64,000 nt of DNA from the NCBI RefSeq assembly GCF_001439925.1, contig NZ_LMBV01000004.1, positions 275,446 to 339,445 on the forward strand, in the 5' to 3' direction. Shown piece by piece: positions 51,862 to 61,653 of the stretch. This DNA is from Peribacillus muralis (GTDB lineage: Bacteria; Bacillota; Bacilli; Bacillales; DSM-1321). The notes under the pieces were generated by a model. It did no database searches. It worked only from the letters and a program-made list of their open reading frames with translations, and was not told where the DNA came from. The position numbers and the translations under genes are program-made. Position 1 is the stretch's first letter, and each line of letters starts with the position of its first letter.

Positions 51862-51885
51862 GCCGATCCAATCGGCCAGTTTCTT
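51862..51885 (+). terminator. Possible leader hairpin before the helicase gene
   Basis: GGCCGAT-CCA-ATCGGCC followed by AGTTTCTTTT looks like a short terminator in the leader of the next gene. It argues that translation starts downstream of it, at 51921. Confidence 0.4.
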
Positions 51886-51920
51886 TTATCAACGGCATAT
51901 TTTGTGAGGAAAGTGAAAAA

Positions 51921-54167
51921 ATGAATTCGACAGTAAATTATATAAAAGAATGGCAGCAGGCACTACAGCTGGAAATTCTGCATTTGAAAAAATTCGGCAG
52001 CACTAAATACCTCGTATCAAATGGCCATCTGCTCAATAGTGATGGTTCTTTTAGCTATTATTTCGAAACAGGCGCATCGATAAAAATCCCTGTCGGTTCC
52101 GTCGTCCGACTGGAATGGGGAGGAATCAAACAGGATGGAAGAATCCTCTCATCGGAAGGGAAAAGTATCATCATCGTCTTTGAACGCTCGTTAGGCGATA
52201 TGATCGGCGAAGCGTTTTTATACCATGATCCTTGGGAATTGCTTGAGCAATTGATTATCCGCTTGGATGAAATCAAGAGAAGCAAAAAGAAAAGGCTCCG
52301 GATCAAGAGGCTGATGGATCCGTCCATGCTGCCAAAACATCCCCAAATCGAAAAGCAAAGCAGCGTCAAAGAATTGTATGCACGATCGAAGTTCAATCCT
52401 GTCACTTTTGTTTGGGGACCACCTGGTACAGGCAAGACCTATACATTGGCACGAACCGTTGCCAATCATTATCTTCAAGAAAAAAAAGTACTGGTCTTGT
52501 CACATAGCAACCAAGCTGTCGATGTTATGATGGCCGAAATTTCTTCATTCATAAAAAAGAAAGAACGTTTCAAGGAAGGCGATGTTCTTAGGTATGGTTC
52601 TCAAATCGGGGAAACGCTGTCTAGTCATGAGGATATCGTTACGGGGCAATTGTTAGGTAAGCATGAGCCGTTATTAGTGCAAGAAAAAGAGCAGCTATCG
52701 GAAGAGAAGCGGTTACTAAAATACGACTTGGCCGGTTCTTTCAGCAGAAGGGATACAGATCAATTACTCGAGTTGGAGAAGAAATTGGCAAAAGTCTTGG
52801 AAAAAATCCGGCAAAAGGAAGTCCAATTCGTAAAAGAAGCAAAAATCATTGGAACGACCCTGGCTAAGGCTGCAAATGACGAAACGATTTATCAAAAGGA
52901 ATACGACCTGGTCATTTTGGATGAGGCGAGCATGGCATACGTACCGCAAGTGGCTTTTGCGGCAGCATTGTCCAAGCATATTATCGTTTGCGGTGATTTC
53001 AAACAATTGCCGCCCATTGCGGCAGCTCGTGATTCACTCGTGAAGCTTTGGCTGAAGGAAGACATCTTTCATCGTGCCGGTGTCGCTCAATCAGTCGAGG
53101 AGGGGGAACTTCACCCTCATTTGTTCTTATTGAAAGAACAGCGCAGGATGCATCCGGATATTTCAGCCTTTACGAATCGAGTCGTCTATAACAACTTCGT
53201 TGGTGATCATGAAAGTGTAGCGACCAGCAGGGAGGAAATCATGCAGGCAGAACCGTTCGCCAATAAAGCCGCAGTGCTTGTCGATACAAGCTCGTCAGGG
53301 GAATATTGCATGACCGAACGTACTTCCCACTCAAGAATGAATCTTTGGCAGCTGCTTTTATCGTTTCAACTGATTCATGAAGCTTATGTCGGTGGGGCAA
53401 GGTCTATCGGTTATGTTGCGCCCTATCGTGCTCAGGCAGACATGATGGGAAAATTATTGGACGATTTATATGCTGAAGAAAGGCAAACGGCTGATATCAT
53501 CGCTGCAACTGTACATCGTTTTCAGGGTAGTGAACGAGATATGATGATCTTCGATACAGTTGACAGTTACCCACAAAACCGGGCTGGGATGTTGTTGACG
53601 GGAAGAGAAAGTGAAAGGCTCATTAATGTGGCGATAACCAGGACGAAAGGAAAATTCGTTCATGTATGTGATACGTCATTCGTCAACAAACATGTATACC
53701 GTAGCAAGACACTTCGTCAGCTTGTCGACCATCAAACACAAAATGATCAGCTTGTAACCAAGAAAGACATTGGGACATGGGTCAATCACCAGCATCCGAA
53801 GTTACGATGGTTGCATGCACGTAAATTGGGTGATTTTTTAGAAGATATCCAAACCGCCAAACGAGAGGTAATCATGGCTGTACCGGATATGACGAGTTTG
53901 CCGTTAGAATGGCAGCAGCACTTGCTCAAGCGAAACCCAAAAGTGAACTTGACGATCATATCAGCAAAAAGAAATCCTGAAATCATCTCAGATCAGTTTG
54001 TTTGTTTACCCGTTTCCTTTGCTTTTTTTATCATCGATAAACGAATTGTCTGGCTAGGGTTGCCCGTTGAGTCCAACGATCGTGTTCAGCCTCCATATGT
54101 GGCAGCTCGCTTGGAGTCGGAAATGATGGCTGATGAATTACTTTTTCAATTCAAAAAAAATGAATGA
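51921..54167 (+). CDS. UPF1-like superfamily 1 helicase with PLD-like C-terminus
   Basis: The 748-residue protein is an SF1 (UPF1/DNA2-like) nucleic-acid helicase. Walker A GPPGTGKTYTLARTVANHYL is near residue 170. A coiled insert follows, then Walker B LVILDEASMAYVPQ, GDFKQLPPIAAARDS, EQRRMHPDISAFTNRVVY, ATVHRFQGSERDMMIFDTVD and VAITRTKGKFVHV (motif VI). After the core, about 120 residues (LHARKLGDFLEDIQTAKREV, IDKRIVWLGLPV) resemble a degenerate phospholipase D-like domain without an obvious HKD motif. Substrate (RNA or DNA) and role are unknown. The N-terminus is taken at ATG 51921 with GAGGAAAG upstream; a longer frame to 51798 crosses a terminator and hairpin. Confidence 0.85.
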   Translation: MNSTVNYIKEWQQALQLEILHLKKFGSTKYLVSNGHLLNSDGSFSYYFETGASIKIPVGSVVRLEWGGIKQDGRILSSEGKSIIIVFERSLGDMIGEAFLYHDPWELLEQLIIRLDEIKRSKKKRLRIKRLMDPSMLPKHPQIEKQSSVKELYARSKFNPVTFVWGPPGTGKTYTLARTVANHYLQEKKVLVLSHSNQAVDVMMAEISSFIKKKERFKEGDVLRYGSQIGETLSSHEDIVTGQLLGKHEPLLVQEKEQLSEEKRLLKYDLAGSFSRRDTDQLLELEKKLAKVLEKIRQKEVQFVKEAKIIGTTLAKAANDETIYQKEYDLVILDEASMAYVPQVAFAAALSKHIIVCGDFKQLPPIAAARDSLVKLWLKEDIFHRAGVAQSVEEGELHPHLFLLKEQRRMHPDISAFTNRVVYNNFVGDHESVATSREEIMQAEPFANKAAVLVDTSSSGEYCMTERTSHSRMNLWQLLLSFQLIHEAYVGGARSIGYVAPYRAQADMMGKLLDDLYAEERQTADIIAATVHRFQGSERDMMIFDTVDSYPQNRAGMLLTGRESERLINVAITRTKGKFVHVCDTSFVNKHVYRSKTLRQLVDHQTQNDQLVTKKDIGTWVNHQHPKLRWLHARKLGDFLEDIQTAKREVIMAVPDMTSLPLEWQQHLLKRNPKVNLTIISAKRNPEIISDQFVCLPVSFAFFIIDKRIVWLGLPVESNDRVQPPYVAARLESEMMADELLFQFKKNE

Positions 54168-54199
54168 AAAATCCGCCAAACATTCGGGTGGCTTTGTAG

Positions 54200-54240
54200 A
54201 AAAAAGGGGTTCGGAATTCTTCAATTCCAATCCCTTTTTT
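54200..54240 (+). terminator. Terminator after the helicase gene
   Basis: AAAAAAGGG...GGAATT and AATTCC...CCTTTTTT form a long stem with a small internal bulge and a T tract. Confidence 0.85.
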
Positions 54241-54533
54241 ACGTATGATCTCATAAAAAACAAACAGAGATACCGTTTAATTAAAGTTATCTTCCATAAA
54301 TAACCCCGCTAGAATAACAGTTAAATAAAATAATTTACTATAATTGTATTTAAACAACGACCTCGTCAGAATATATATTGATCGATAACTCTCAAATTTT
54401 CATGTACTTCTAATATTTTCGGCTAAGGGCTGCAAACTAAATACGAATGGAACAAGCTTTATAGGCGACTTCCGACAAGGTTAGGTTTACCATGAAGAGA
54501 TGAAAGTCTAGAGACTAGAAGTGAGGGAAGAAA
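54241..54533 (+). promoter_or_regulatory. Leader of the luciferase-like monooxygenase pair
   Basis: About 290 bases of AT-rich DNA. TATAAT occurs at 54339-54344, a candidate -10 element without a convincing -35. GTGAGGGAAG precedes ATG 54534. No gene or riboswitch is recognised. Confidence 0.4.
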
Positions 54534-55532
54534 ATGAAGCTGAGCATACTAGATCAATCCCCGATTGCATCGGGTCAGACCGCTCAAGAAGCTTTGCAGG
54601 CTTCACTGCAGCTTGCACAAGCAGCAGACATGCTTGGATATCATCGCATCTGGTTTACTGAACATCATGACTTGGCTGGTTTGGCCTGCTCGGTCCCGGA
54701 GGTCCTGATAAGCTATGTCGGTGCCCAAACGAAGAATATTAGAATTGGGTCCGGAGCAGTGCTGCTACCGCATTATAAACCGTATCGGGTAGCGGAAACC
54801 TATAATATGCTTGCCGCTCTTTTTCCAGGTCGAATCGATCTTGGTATAGGCCGTGCTCCCGGTGGATCAGCTGAGGCAACGATGGCATTAAATGATGATT
54901 TTCTGCAGAATGTATACAAAATGCCGGAACGTATAAAAGAATTATTGAGTTTCCTTAGAGACGATTTTCCGAAAGACCATCTATTCTCAAAGATTTCTGC
55001 TGCTCCGATTCCAAGCATCCAACCGGAACCGTGGATATTGGGAACAAGCGGAAAAAGCGCAATGCTTGCTGCAGAGAATGGTACTGCCTACGCATTTGGT
55101 GAATTCATGAGTGAAAATGATGGAGTGGAGAGCCTTCAGAAATACCGGGAACAGTTCCAAATGAAAGGGGAACTGAAGGCACCAAAAACGATTGTTACAG
55201 TTGCGGTCATTTGTGCGGAAACAGAGGAGTATGCAAAGGAAATCGCCCTTAGCAATACGCTTTGGCACATTCAAAGTGGATATGGAGAAAAGAAAAAGGT
55301 TCCAAGTATGGAAGAGGTAAGAACACATATGTGGAATGAAAAAGAAAAAGAATTGCTCGGGATGAATCATAAAAAAATGATCATTGGCTCACCTTCTCAG
55401 GTGAAGCAACGCCTCTTGGAGATTCAGGAGAATTATCAAGCAGATGAAATCATGATCATGACCATCACCCACAAGTTGATGGACAAGCTGAATTCGTATC
55501 GCTTGATTGCCAAGGAGCTACTAGATGGATAA
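54534..55532 (+). CDS. LLM class flavin-dependent oxidoreductase
   Basis: The 332-residue bacterial-luciferase-like monooxygenase has the TIM-barrel features AADMLGYHRIWFTEHHDLAG, IRIGSGAVLLPHYKPYRVAE and FPGRIDLGIGRAPGGS, which form the flavin/substrate pocket of the group containing Bacillus YceB and YwcH. It uses reduced FMN and oxygen; the substrate is unknown. It is the first of two neighbouring paralogues in the same direction. Confidence 0.9.
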   Translation: MKLSILDQSPIASGQTAQEALQASLQLAQAADMLGYHRIWFTEHHDLAGLACSVPEVLISYVGAQTKNIRIGSGAVLLPHYKPYRVAETYNMLAALFPGRIDLGIGRAPGGSAEATMALNDDFLQNVYKMPERIKELLSFLRDDFPKDHLFSKISAAPIPSIQPEPWILGTSGKSAMLAAENGTAYAFGEFMSENDGVESLQKYREQFQMKGELKAPKTIVTVAVICAETEEYAKEIALSNTLWHIQSGYGEKKKVPSMEEVRTHMWNEKEKELLGMNHKKMIIGSPSQVKQRLLEIQENYQADEIMIMTITHKLMDKLNSYRLIAKELLDG

Positions 55533-55626
55533 TACGCTTCGAGCATTTTGTGTGCATTTTTTCTGCATTTTCTATATGATGACTTTGCGTCCAATTAATC
55601 ATAATTGAGAGAAAGAAGTTGAAGAT

Positions 55627-56649
55627 ATGAATGCCGATTTACATGAAAAAAAACTGAGTGACATTTCTTATTCCGTTCTGGACCTTGCTTCGATCGTTGA
55701 GGGTGGTACAGTTTCCGGAGCATTTAAAAATACAGTCAGATTGGCTAAGCATGCGGAGCAATTGAATTACAAACGCTTTTGGCTTGCTGAACATCATAGC
55801 ATGCCTGGTATAGCTAGCTCTGCAACATCCGTGCTTATCGGCCATGTTGCTGGAAAGACAGAAAGAATCCGGGTCGGTTCTGGTGGAATCATGCTGCCGA
55901 ATCATGCCCCACTCGTTATCGCGGAACAATTCGGGACATTGGAAGCAATGTATCCCGGCCGAATAGATTTGGGGTTGGGACGTGCTCCGGGAAGCGATCA
56001 ATTTACCGCCATGGCTCTAAGGGGTGCTGAACGTAATAATGGACAGGATTTCCCTGAACAACTAGCACAACTCCGGAGTTATTTAGATGCGGATTCAAAA
56101 CATAATCGGGTTCGGGCCATCCCTGGTGAAGGACAGGATATCCCGATTTGGCTGCTTGGCTCAAGTGGTTTCAGTGCTGCATTATCAGCACAGCTGGGGC
56201 TGCCATTTTCCTTTGCAAGCCATTTTTCCCCGGAGAACACTCAACCGGCTTTAGCCCGTTACCGCAATAATTTTAAACCATCGGAGGTTCTTGAAAAACC
56301 GTATGTGATGGTAGGGATCAATGTGTTTGCCGCTGATACGACGGAAGAAGCAAACAGGATTGCTACTTCTTATCAACAACAGTTTTTGAATTTGATCCGG
56401 AATACTCCTGGACAACTTGCTCCTCCAGTTGATACGATGGAAGGCGTGTGGACAGAATATGAAAAAAGCATTGTCATGAAACAGCTAAATGCCTCCATCA
56501 TAGGGAATCCGGAAGAAGTAAAAGAACAGTTGCAAAAATTTCTAGATGAGACCCAAGCGGATGAAATGATCATTAACTCCGCCGTTTATGATCAGGATGC
56601 ACGCCTTCGTTCCTTTGAAATCATTGCAGAAGTTACTGGAATGAAATAA
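55627..56649 (+). CDS. LLM class flavin-dependent oxidoreductase, paralogue
   Basis: The 340-residue protein has the same family blocks as its neighbour: [40 protein letters not shown] and [15 protein letters not shown]. The two share clear but modest similarity over their length, so the duplication is old. No terminator lies in the 94-base gap, so the pair may share a transcript. ATG 55627 follows GAAAGAAG. A terminator follows. Confidence 0.9.
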   Translation: MNADLHEKKLSDISYSVLDLASIVEGGTVSGAFKNTVRLAKHAEQLNYKRFWLAEHHSMPGIASSATSVLIGHVAGKTERIRVGSGGIMLPNHAPLVIAEQFGTLEAMYPGRIDLGLGRAPGSDQFTAMALRGAERNNGQDFPEQLAQLRSYLDADSKHNRVRAIPGEGQDIPIWLLGSSGFSAALSAQLGLPFSFASHFSPENTQPALARYRNNFKPSEVLEKPYVMVGINVFAADTTEEANRIATSYQQQFLNLIRNTPGQLAPPVDTMEGVWTEYEKSIVMKQLNASIIGNPEEVKEQLQKFLDETQADEMIINSAVYDQDARLRSFEIIAEVTGMK

Positions 56650-56664
56650 GTGCCTATGCGAATG

Positions 56665-56696
56665 AGCTTGCAGATTAAGTATCTGCAAGCTTTTTT
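56665..56696 (+). terminator. Terminator after the LLM pair
   Basis: AGCTTGCAGAT (56665-56675) and ATCTGCAAGCT (56681-56691) form a perfect 11-bp stem followed by six T residues. Confidence 0.92.
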
Positions 56697-56743
56697 ATCA
56701 AATACATACCGATTGACCCATTAACAAAAGGCAGGAGAAAAGA

Positions 56744-58486
56744 ATGAACCAAGACTTATCCCTTTTATTTCACTTTACTGATAAACAAGGTGACAGCAGG
56801 CCGCTATCTTTCACCAACCCGATAAAAGTCTATAGCGCCCATAGCATCGAGGAAGTGCTTCCTCAATTTCAAAAAGTCCAGGAAGCGATCGATCAAGGGT
56901 ATTATGCAGCAGGTTATGTAACCTACGAAGCAGCACCTGCTTTTGAAAGCTCTTTTCTAGTAAAAGATGGCGGCACGATGCCCCTGTTATGGTTCGGTAT
57001 TTTTGAGAAGCCGGGAGAATTATCGGAAAAATCTTCTGGAGCTTTCCAATTGGTTGATTGGAAGGCAGAAAAAAATGCCGAATTCTATCATGCTGGCTTT
57101 GAAAAGATTAAATCAGAAATTGAGCAGGGCAATACGTATCAGGTGAATTATACGATGCGTTTACAATCCATGTTCGAAGGAGACGACCTCGCTTTCTTCG
57201 ATCGCTTAAAGAGAGCACAACAATCGAATTATAGTGCATATTTGAACGTAGGAACGCATCGAATCCTCTCAGCCTCCCCCGAGTTATTTTTCCGTTGGCA
57301 GGATGGACAGCTTATTACACGTCCGATGAAAGGAACGGTAAAGCGGGGATTGACACTGAAAAAGGATCAGGAAAACGCTGCCTGGTTAGCAGCTTCAGAA
57401 AAAAATCAGGCGGAAAACTATATGATCGTTGACTTGCTTCGGAATGATCTTGGAATGATTGCCGAGCAAGGAAGCGTACACGTGCCGCAACTTAAGGAAA
57501 TCGAGAAATACCCAACGGTTTGGCAAATGACCTCCACCATAACAGCCAATACGAAGCCAGACACAACGATTATTGATATATTCAAGGCGCTTTTCCCTTG
57601 TGGGTCCATAACGGGGGCACCTAAAATTAAAACGATGGAAATCATCTCCGAAATCGAAAACTCACCGCGCGGGGTATATTGTGGTGCAATTGGGTATATC
57701 ACACCGGATTCCGAAGCGGTTTTTAATGTGCCGATCCGAACCGTAGTGATTGAAGCGGAAACAGGTAAAGCAGAATATGGAGTGGGCGGGGGAATCACGT
57801 GGGACTCCGAATTGACGGAAGAATATGACGAAGCTTTTTTAAAGGCCAAACTATTGTCGGTGGAACGTCCTGCCTATAAGCTTTTGGAATCGATGAAGCT
57901 CGATGATGGCGAGTACGATTTTTTGAATGAGCATATCGAGCGGATGAAACGATCTGCGGTTTATTTTGGATTCCCTTTTCCTGAAGATAATCTTAGAAAC
58001 AAGCTCCTAAAACATGCCGAGTCACATCCGGGGATGCAAAAAGTACGGGTCCTGCTTAATGAAAAGGGAGTCTTTGAAGTTTCCGGTCAAGCAATCAAGC
58101 CCTTTGATTCAAAAATTCCCATCCAAGTCAAATTGGCGGAAAGTCCGATAGCAAGCGGAAATCCATTTCTTTATCATAAGACGACCAATCGGGAAGTATA
58201 TGAAAAATTTCAAGCCAATAATCCTGACTTCTTTGACGTACTGCTTTGGAATGAAGAAGGCTTCATTACGGAATTCACGAACGGAAACGTAGTGGTGAAG
58301 ATCAAGGGTGATCTTTTTACCCCTCCGATCAAAGCAGGGCTTCTTGCAGGCACCTTTCGTCAGGACTTAATCACGAGGAACATCATTAAGGAAAGGGTAA
58401 TTTCAAAGGATGATTTGACCATGGCTGAGGAAATATGGTTTACCAATAGTGTGAGAGGGATGTTGAAAGTCCATTTAACCTTTTGA
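56744..58486 (+). CDS. pabB: Aminodeoxychorismate synthase component I fused to 4-amino-4-deoxychorismate lyase
   Basis: The 580-residue protein fuses two steps of p-aminobenzoate (folate) synthesis. Residues about 1-385 are PabB: FEKIKSEIEQGNTYQVNYTM, ILSASPELFFRWQDGQLITR, PMKGTVKRG, AENYMIVDLLRNDLGMIAEQ, FPCGSITGAPKIKTMEIISE. Residues about 390-580 are a PLP fold-type IV PabC-like lyase: DFLNEHIERMKRSAVYFGFP, YHKTTNREVYE (Schiff-base lysine) and FTNGNVVV. The glutamine amidotransferase PabA is not encoded here, so it must come from elsewhere. It starts at ATG 56744 with GGAGAAA upstream. The dsdA gene follows with no clear terminator. Confidence 0.91.
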   Translation: MNQDLSLLFHFTDKQGDSRPLSFTNPIKVYSAHSIEEVLPQFQKVQEAIDQGYYAAGYVTYEAAPAFESSFLVKDGGTMPLLWFGIFEKPGELSEKSSGAFQLVDWKAEKNAEFYHAGFEKIKSEIEQGNTYQVNYTMRLQSMFEGDDLAFFDRLKRAQQSNYSAYLNVGTHRILSASPELFFRWQDGQLITRPMKGTVKRGLTLKKDQENAAWLAASEKNQAENYMIVDLLRNDLGMIAEQGSVHVPQLKEIEKYPTVWQMTSTITANTKPDTTIIDIFKALFPCGSITGAPKIKTMEIISEIENSPRGVYCGAIGYITPDSEAVFNVPIRTVVIEAETGKAEYGVGGGITWDSELTEEYDEAFLKAKLLSVERPAYKLLESMKLDDGEYDFLNEHIERMKRSAVYFGFPFPEDNLRNKLLKHAESHPGMQKVRVLLNEKGVFEVSGQAIKPFDSKIPIQVKLAESPIASGNPFLYHKTTNREVYEKFQANNPDFFDVLLWNEEGFITEFTNGNVVVKIKGDLFTPPIKAGLLAGTFRQDLITRNIIKERVISKDDLTMAEEIWFTNSVRGMLKVHLTF

Positions 58487-58568
58487 TAAAACAGGAAAGC
58501 GGCTAACGGAAATAGATGTTGGTAGAGGATGAATGCGGATACTTATAGCTGGAAGGGACTGTTTTGGT

Positions 58569-59900
58569 ATGCAAACAATCGCAGGTTTATCGTTATTGGA
58601 GTGGCAGCAAAAGCATCGATTACTTAATAATCTAATACAACTTGATGAAGTGTTCTGGATCAATCCAGATTACGGTACTGAGTTGGATGATACGATCGTC
58701 CAATATAATCAGGTTAACTCGGCAAAAAACAGATTGGATAGATTCGCAAATTATATTGTCGAGGCATTTCCTGAAACCCGGCCAATGCAAGGGATTATTG
58801 AGTCTCCACTAGTGGAGATTCCCTCCATGCAAAAAAACATGGAAAAATCCTATGATGTTCAATTGCCTGGGAAGCTTCTGCTTAAATGCGATAGTCATTT
58901 GCCCATATCTGGATCCATCAAGGCCCGCGGAGGCATCTATGAAGTCTTGAAGCGGGCAGAGGATATTGCCATGAAGCATGGTGGGTTAAAGCAAACGGAC
59001 GATTATGGAATCCTCGCAAGCGATACATACAAGAAGTTATTCTCAACCTACTCAATCGCTGTCGGTTCAACCGGGAATTTAGGTTTGAGCATAGGCATCA
59101 TTAGTGCAAAGCTGGGCTTCCGGGTTACCGTACATATGTCAGGAGATGCGAAGCAGTGGAAAAAGGATAAGCTAACAAATCTCGGTGTCGTTGTAAAGGA
59201 ATATAATGATGATTACAGTAGGGCTGTCGAAGAAGGCCGCCTGGAAGCCTCTCTTGATCCTAATTGCCATTTTATTGATGATGAAGATTCGATCGACTTG
59301 TTTCTCGGTTACGCGACGGCTGCAGAGCGCCTGCAGAATCAATTGAGAGAGCGCTCAGTTGTTGTTGATAAAGACCATCCTTTGTTTGTATATCTGCCTT
59401 GCGGAGTCGGAGGGGGTCCCGGAGGCATCACTTATGGTCTCAAGCTAGCATTTGGCGAACATGTTCATTGCTTTTTTGCAGAGCCGACACATTCGCCATG
59501 CATGACAATAGGATTGCTGACAGGTCTTCATGACGAGGCCTCGGTACAGGAATTCGGAATCGATAATAAAACGGAAGCGGATGGACTCGCCGTCGGAAGG
59601 CCGTCTCGCTTAGTTTCCAGGTTAATGACCTCCATGTTAAGCGGCAGCTATACCATAGAAGATAAGCGATTGTTTGAGTTGCTTCGAAAAATGGCTGAGA
59701 CGGAAGGGTATTATTTAGAGCCATCCGCCCTCGCCGGAGCAAATGGCCCCGTACAACTTATGTCCCATCCAACAGGGCGAAAATATCTTGAAGATCAAAA
59801 ACTTCTGGATAAAATGAACCAATCCACGCATATTATCTGGGCGACAGGCGGGAGCATGGTGCCAAAAGACATGATGGAACAATATTTATCTCAAAGTTAA
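58569..59900 (+). CDS. dsdA: D-serine ammonia-lyase
   Basis: The 443-residue PLP fold-type II enzyme converts D-serine to pyruvate and ammonia. Key blocks are [19 protein letters not shown] (Schiff-base lysine), [23 protein letters not shown] and [10 protein letters not shown], all typical of DsdA. I chose ATG 58569 because the family begins with MxTIxGLxLxEWQ, as here, and GGAAGGG lies upstream; an earlier ATG at 58533 would add 12 residues. It follows pabB by about 80 bases and may be co-transcribed. Its terminator is at 59928. Confidence 0.92.
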   Translation: MQTIAGLSLLEWQQKHRLLNNLIQLDEVFWINPDYGTELDDTIVQYNQVNSAKNRLDRFANYIVEAFPETRPMQGIIESPLVEIPSMQKNMEKSYDVQLPGKLLLKCDSHLPISGSIKARGGIYEVLKRAEDIAMKHGGLKQTDDYGILASDTYKKLFSTYSIAVGSTGNLGLSIGIISAKLGFRVTVHMSGDAKQWKKDKLTNLGVVVKEYNDDYSRAVEEGRLEASLDPNCHFIDDEDSIDLFLGYATAAERLQNQLRERSVVVDKDHPLFVYLPCGVGGGPGGITYGLKLAFGEHVHCFFAEPTHSPCMTIGLLTGLHDEASVQEFGIDNKTEADGLAVGRPSRLVSRLMTSMLSGSYTIEDKRLFELLRKMAETEGYYLEPSALAGANGPVQLMSHPTGRKYLEDQKLLDKMNQSTHIIWATGGSMVPKDMMEQYLSQS

Positions 59901-59927
59901 AAAAACCACAATAGTGAAATTACCAAA

Positions 59928-59975
59928 CTGTAGACAAACTCCGAGAAAATCGAGTTTGTCTACAGTATTTTTATT
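59928..59975 (+). terminator. Terminator of dsdA (GACAAACTC hairpin family)
   Basis: CTGTAGACAAACTC (59928-59941) and GAGTTTGTCTACAG (59952-59965) form a perfect 14-bp stem followed by TATTTTTATTT. Near-identical hairpins lie at 36366 and 63171. Confidence 0.92.
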
Positions 59976-59997
59976 TAAAGAACGTCCCAGCTGTACT

Positions 59998-60081
59998 CAG
60001 CCCGCGCATAATTGAACCGTTCAGGGAGTAATTTCGACCTAGACTGCGTATAATTCGACCTGTGCTAAGCATAAATCGACC
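59998..60081. repeat. Four tandem 21-bp degenerate direct repeats
   Basis: Four units of exactly 21 bases end at 60018, 60039, 60060 and 60081. Each ends in a motif like ATAATTCGACC (AATTGAACC, AATTTCGACC, AATTCGACC, AAATCGACC). The first ten bases of each unit vary but tend to include GCG. A partial fifth unit (GTCCGCG) follows. The array lies between the 3' ends of dsdA and pdxR. The period equals two helical turns. Confidence 0.8.
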
Positions 60082-60127
60082 GTCCGCGAAATTTTTTTAT
60101 GCTTCAAGATAGTGAACTTCTGTTTCT

Positions 60128-61522
60128 TTATAAACCCCACGACATCAATAAAAGATGAATCGACTTTTCCAATTCAGCTTCAGGGATGCCTGCAAAGCCC
60201 AATATGATCGTTGGCGGATACTCTTCCATCTTTTCAATCGAATACGCGGATAGGCCATAAATTTTAATTTGCTTTTCAGTGGCCTTTTGGATGAGTGTTT
60301 GTTCGTCCATGCCGTTTTTCACGATTAACACGATATGTAGTCCTGAGCGTTCACCAATGATGGATATATCTTTATAAGGTTTAAGCAAATCCATCACTTT
60401 GTCCAGCTTGCGACGGTACACTTTCCTCATCCGATTTAAATGCTTTTCGAAATCTCCTTCCTTCATGAACTGTGTCAGTACATGCTGATCAATTCTTGAA
60501 ACGGTTGAATGGTAAAAGGATAGTTCTTGCTGATGCTTTTTTAACAAGGGGGCGGGAAGTACCATATAACTGATTCGAATGGAGGGCATCAATGATTTCG
60601 AAAATGATCCCAAGTAAATCACCTTTTCGCCAGCATCCATACTTTGTAAGGACGGAATCGTTTTTCCACTATAACGAAATTCACTATCATAATCATCCTC
60701 GATAATATAGCGATTTTCTCCGCCTTGCGCCCAATTTAATAATCGTGTTCGTCTATTAACAGATAAAATCGTTCCATAGGGGAAGTGATGGGACGGGGTG
60801 ACATAGACGACATCGATGTTGGAATTTTCTATCGGGTTAACCTTTACCCCTTCTTCATCTATTTCTAGAGGAAGCACTTCATTTGGATAGCTGCGTAAAA
60901 TACGCAGGATTAGGTGATAACCTGGGTCTTCCACGCCGTAAATGGTATTTTTGGCGAAAAGCAGTACGAGCTGCTGCAATAAAATCTCCATTCCGGCGCC
61001 AATGATGATTTGTTCCGGAACACATTGAACCCCACGGGCATGATACAAATAATGAGCTATTTCACAGCGCAATTCATATTCCCCTTGAGAATCGCCGAGT
61101 AATAGAAGCTCTTGGCGAGACATATCTATTTTATTTTTCATATATTTTCGCCATTTCTCAAAAGGAAAGTTCTCTGTATCAATTTGGCTTGGGTGAAAAT
61201 GATACTGCACATCGCCTTCTTTAACTTTAAATGGTTCGAGCGCAACAGGCTTTGTCTGCGTATACTCTAAGTCCTCGAAAGTTTGAATATAATATCCCTT
61301 TCTTGGGATGACCTCAACGTATCCCTCAGCAGTCAACTGCTCGTATGCAGTCTCGACGGTATTCTGGCTAATCTGCAGGAATTCGGCTAATTTCCGTTTG
61401 GAAGGCAATTTTGTACCAAAAGGAAGCCGGCCCTCGATTATTTCTTTTTTAATATGTGAATAGAGCTGTTCGTACAATGGTACGTCACTAAATCGATTTA
61501 AATCACACGTTAGCATATTCAT
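60128..61522 (-). CDS. pdxR: PdxR, MocR-type regulator of PLP synthesis
   Basis: The 464-residue protein fuses a GntR winged-helix domain (about 1-80; LYSHIKKEIIEGRLPFGTKL, LAEFLQISQNTVETAYEQLT) to an aminotransferase-like domain (about 110-464) with the PLP site YIEDDYDSEFRYSG and YLGSFSKSLMPSIRISYMVL (PLP lysine in SFSKS). PdxR activates pdxST when PLP is low. It is divergent from pdxS, exactly the expected arrangement. GGCGGG lies before the ATG. Confidence 0.9.
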   Translation of the reverse strand: MNMLTCDLNRFSDVPLYEQLYSHIKKEIIEGRLPFGTKLPSKRKLAEFLQISQNTVETAYEQLTAEGYVEVIPRKGYYIQTFEDLEYTQTKPVALEPFKVKEGDVQYHFHPSQIDTENFPFEKWRKYMKNKIDMSRQELLLLGDSQGEYELRCEIAHYLYHARGVQCVPEQIIIGAGMEILLQQLVLLFAKNTIYGVEDPGYHLILRILRSYPNEVLPLEIDEEGVKVNPIENSNIDVVYVTPSHHFPYGTILSVNRRTRLLNWAQGGENRYIIEDDYDSEFRYSGKTIPSLQSMDAGEKVIYLGSFSKSLMPSIRISYMVLPAPLLKKHQQELSFYHSTVSRIDQHVLTQFMKEGDFEKHLNRMRKVYRRKLDKVMDLLKPYKDISIIGERSGLHIVLIVKNGMDEQTLIQKATEKQIKIYGLSAYSIEKMEEYPPTIILGFAGIPEAELEKSIHLLLMSWGL

Positions 61523-61653
61523 TTAGTTCCCGCCTTTTTTATTTGAAATCACTGAACCCATTAAAATATTTAAAACTGACACTTTCAATACAGTCAACTA
61601 TTTTTTATACTAAATAACAAATCTAAAAAATGCAAATATTAGGAGGAATCATC
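61523..61653. promoter_or_regulatory. Divergent pdxR/pdxS promoter region
   Basis: The 131-base gap holds both promoters and, by analogy with other Gram-positive pdxR/pdxST loci, the PdxR-binding sites. TATACT at about 61607 is a possible pdxS -10. AGGAGG at 61641-61646 is the pdxS ribosome site. I cannot define the operator by eye. Confidence 0.45.

Noticed and set aside
51798..51920. 41-residue N-terminal extension of the helicase
   Set aside because: It begins right at the pepF terminator and crosses another hairpin; GAGGAAAG points to ATG 51921.
59998..60081. CRISPR array
   Set aside because: The conserved part is only about 10 bases, the period is 21 bases, and there are no cas genes. 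It is a degenerate tandem repeat.
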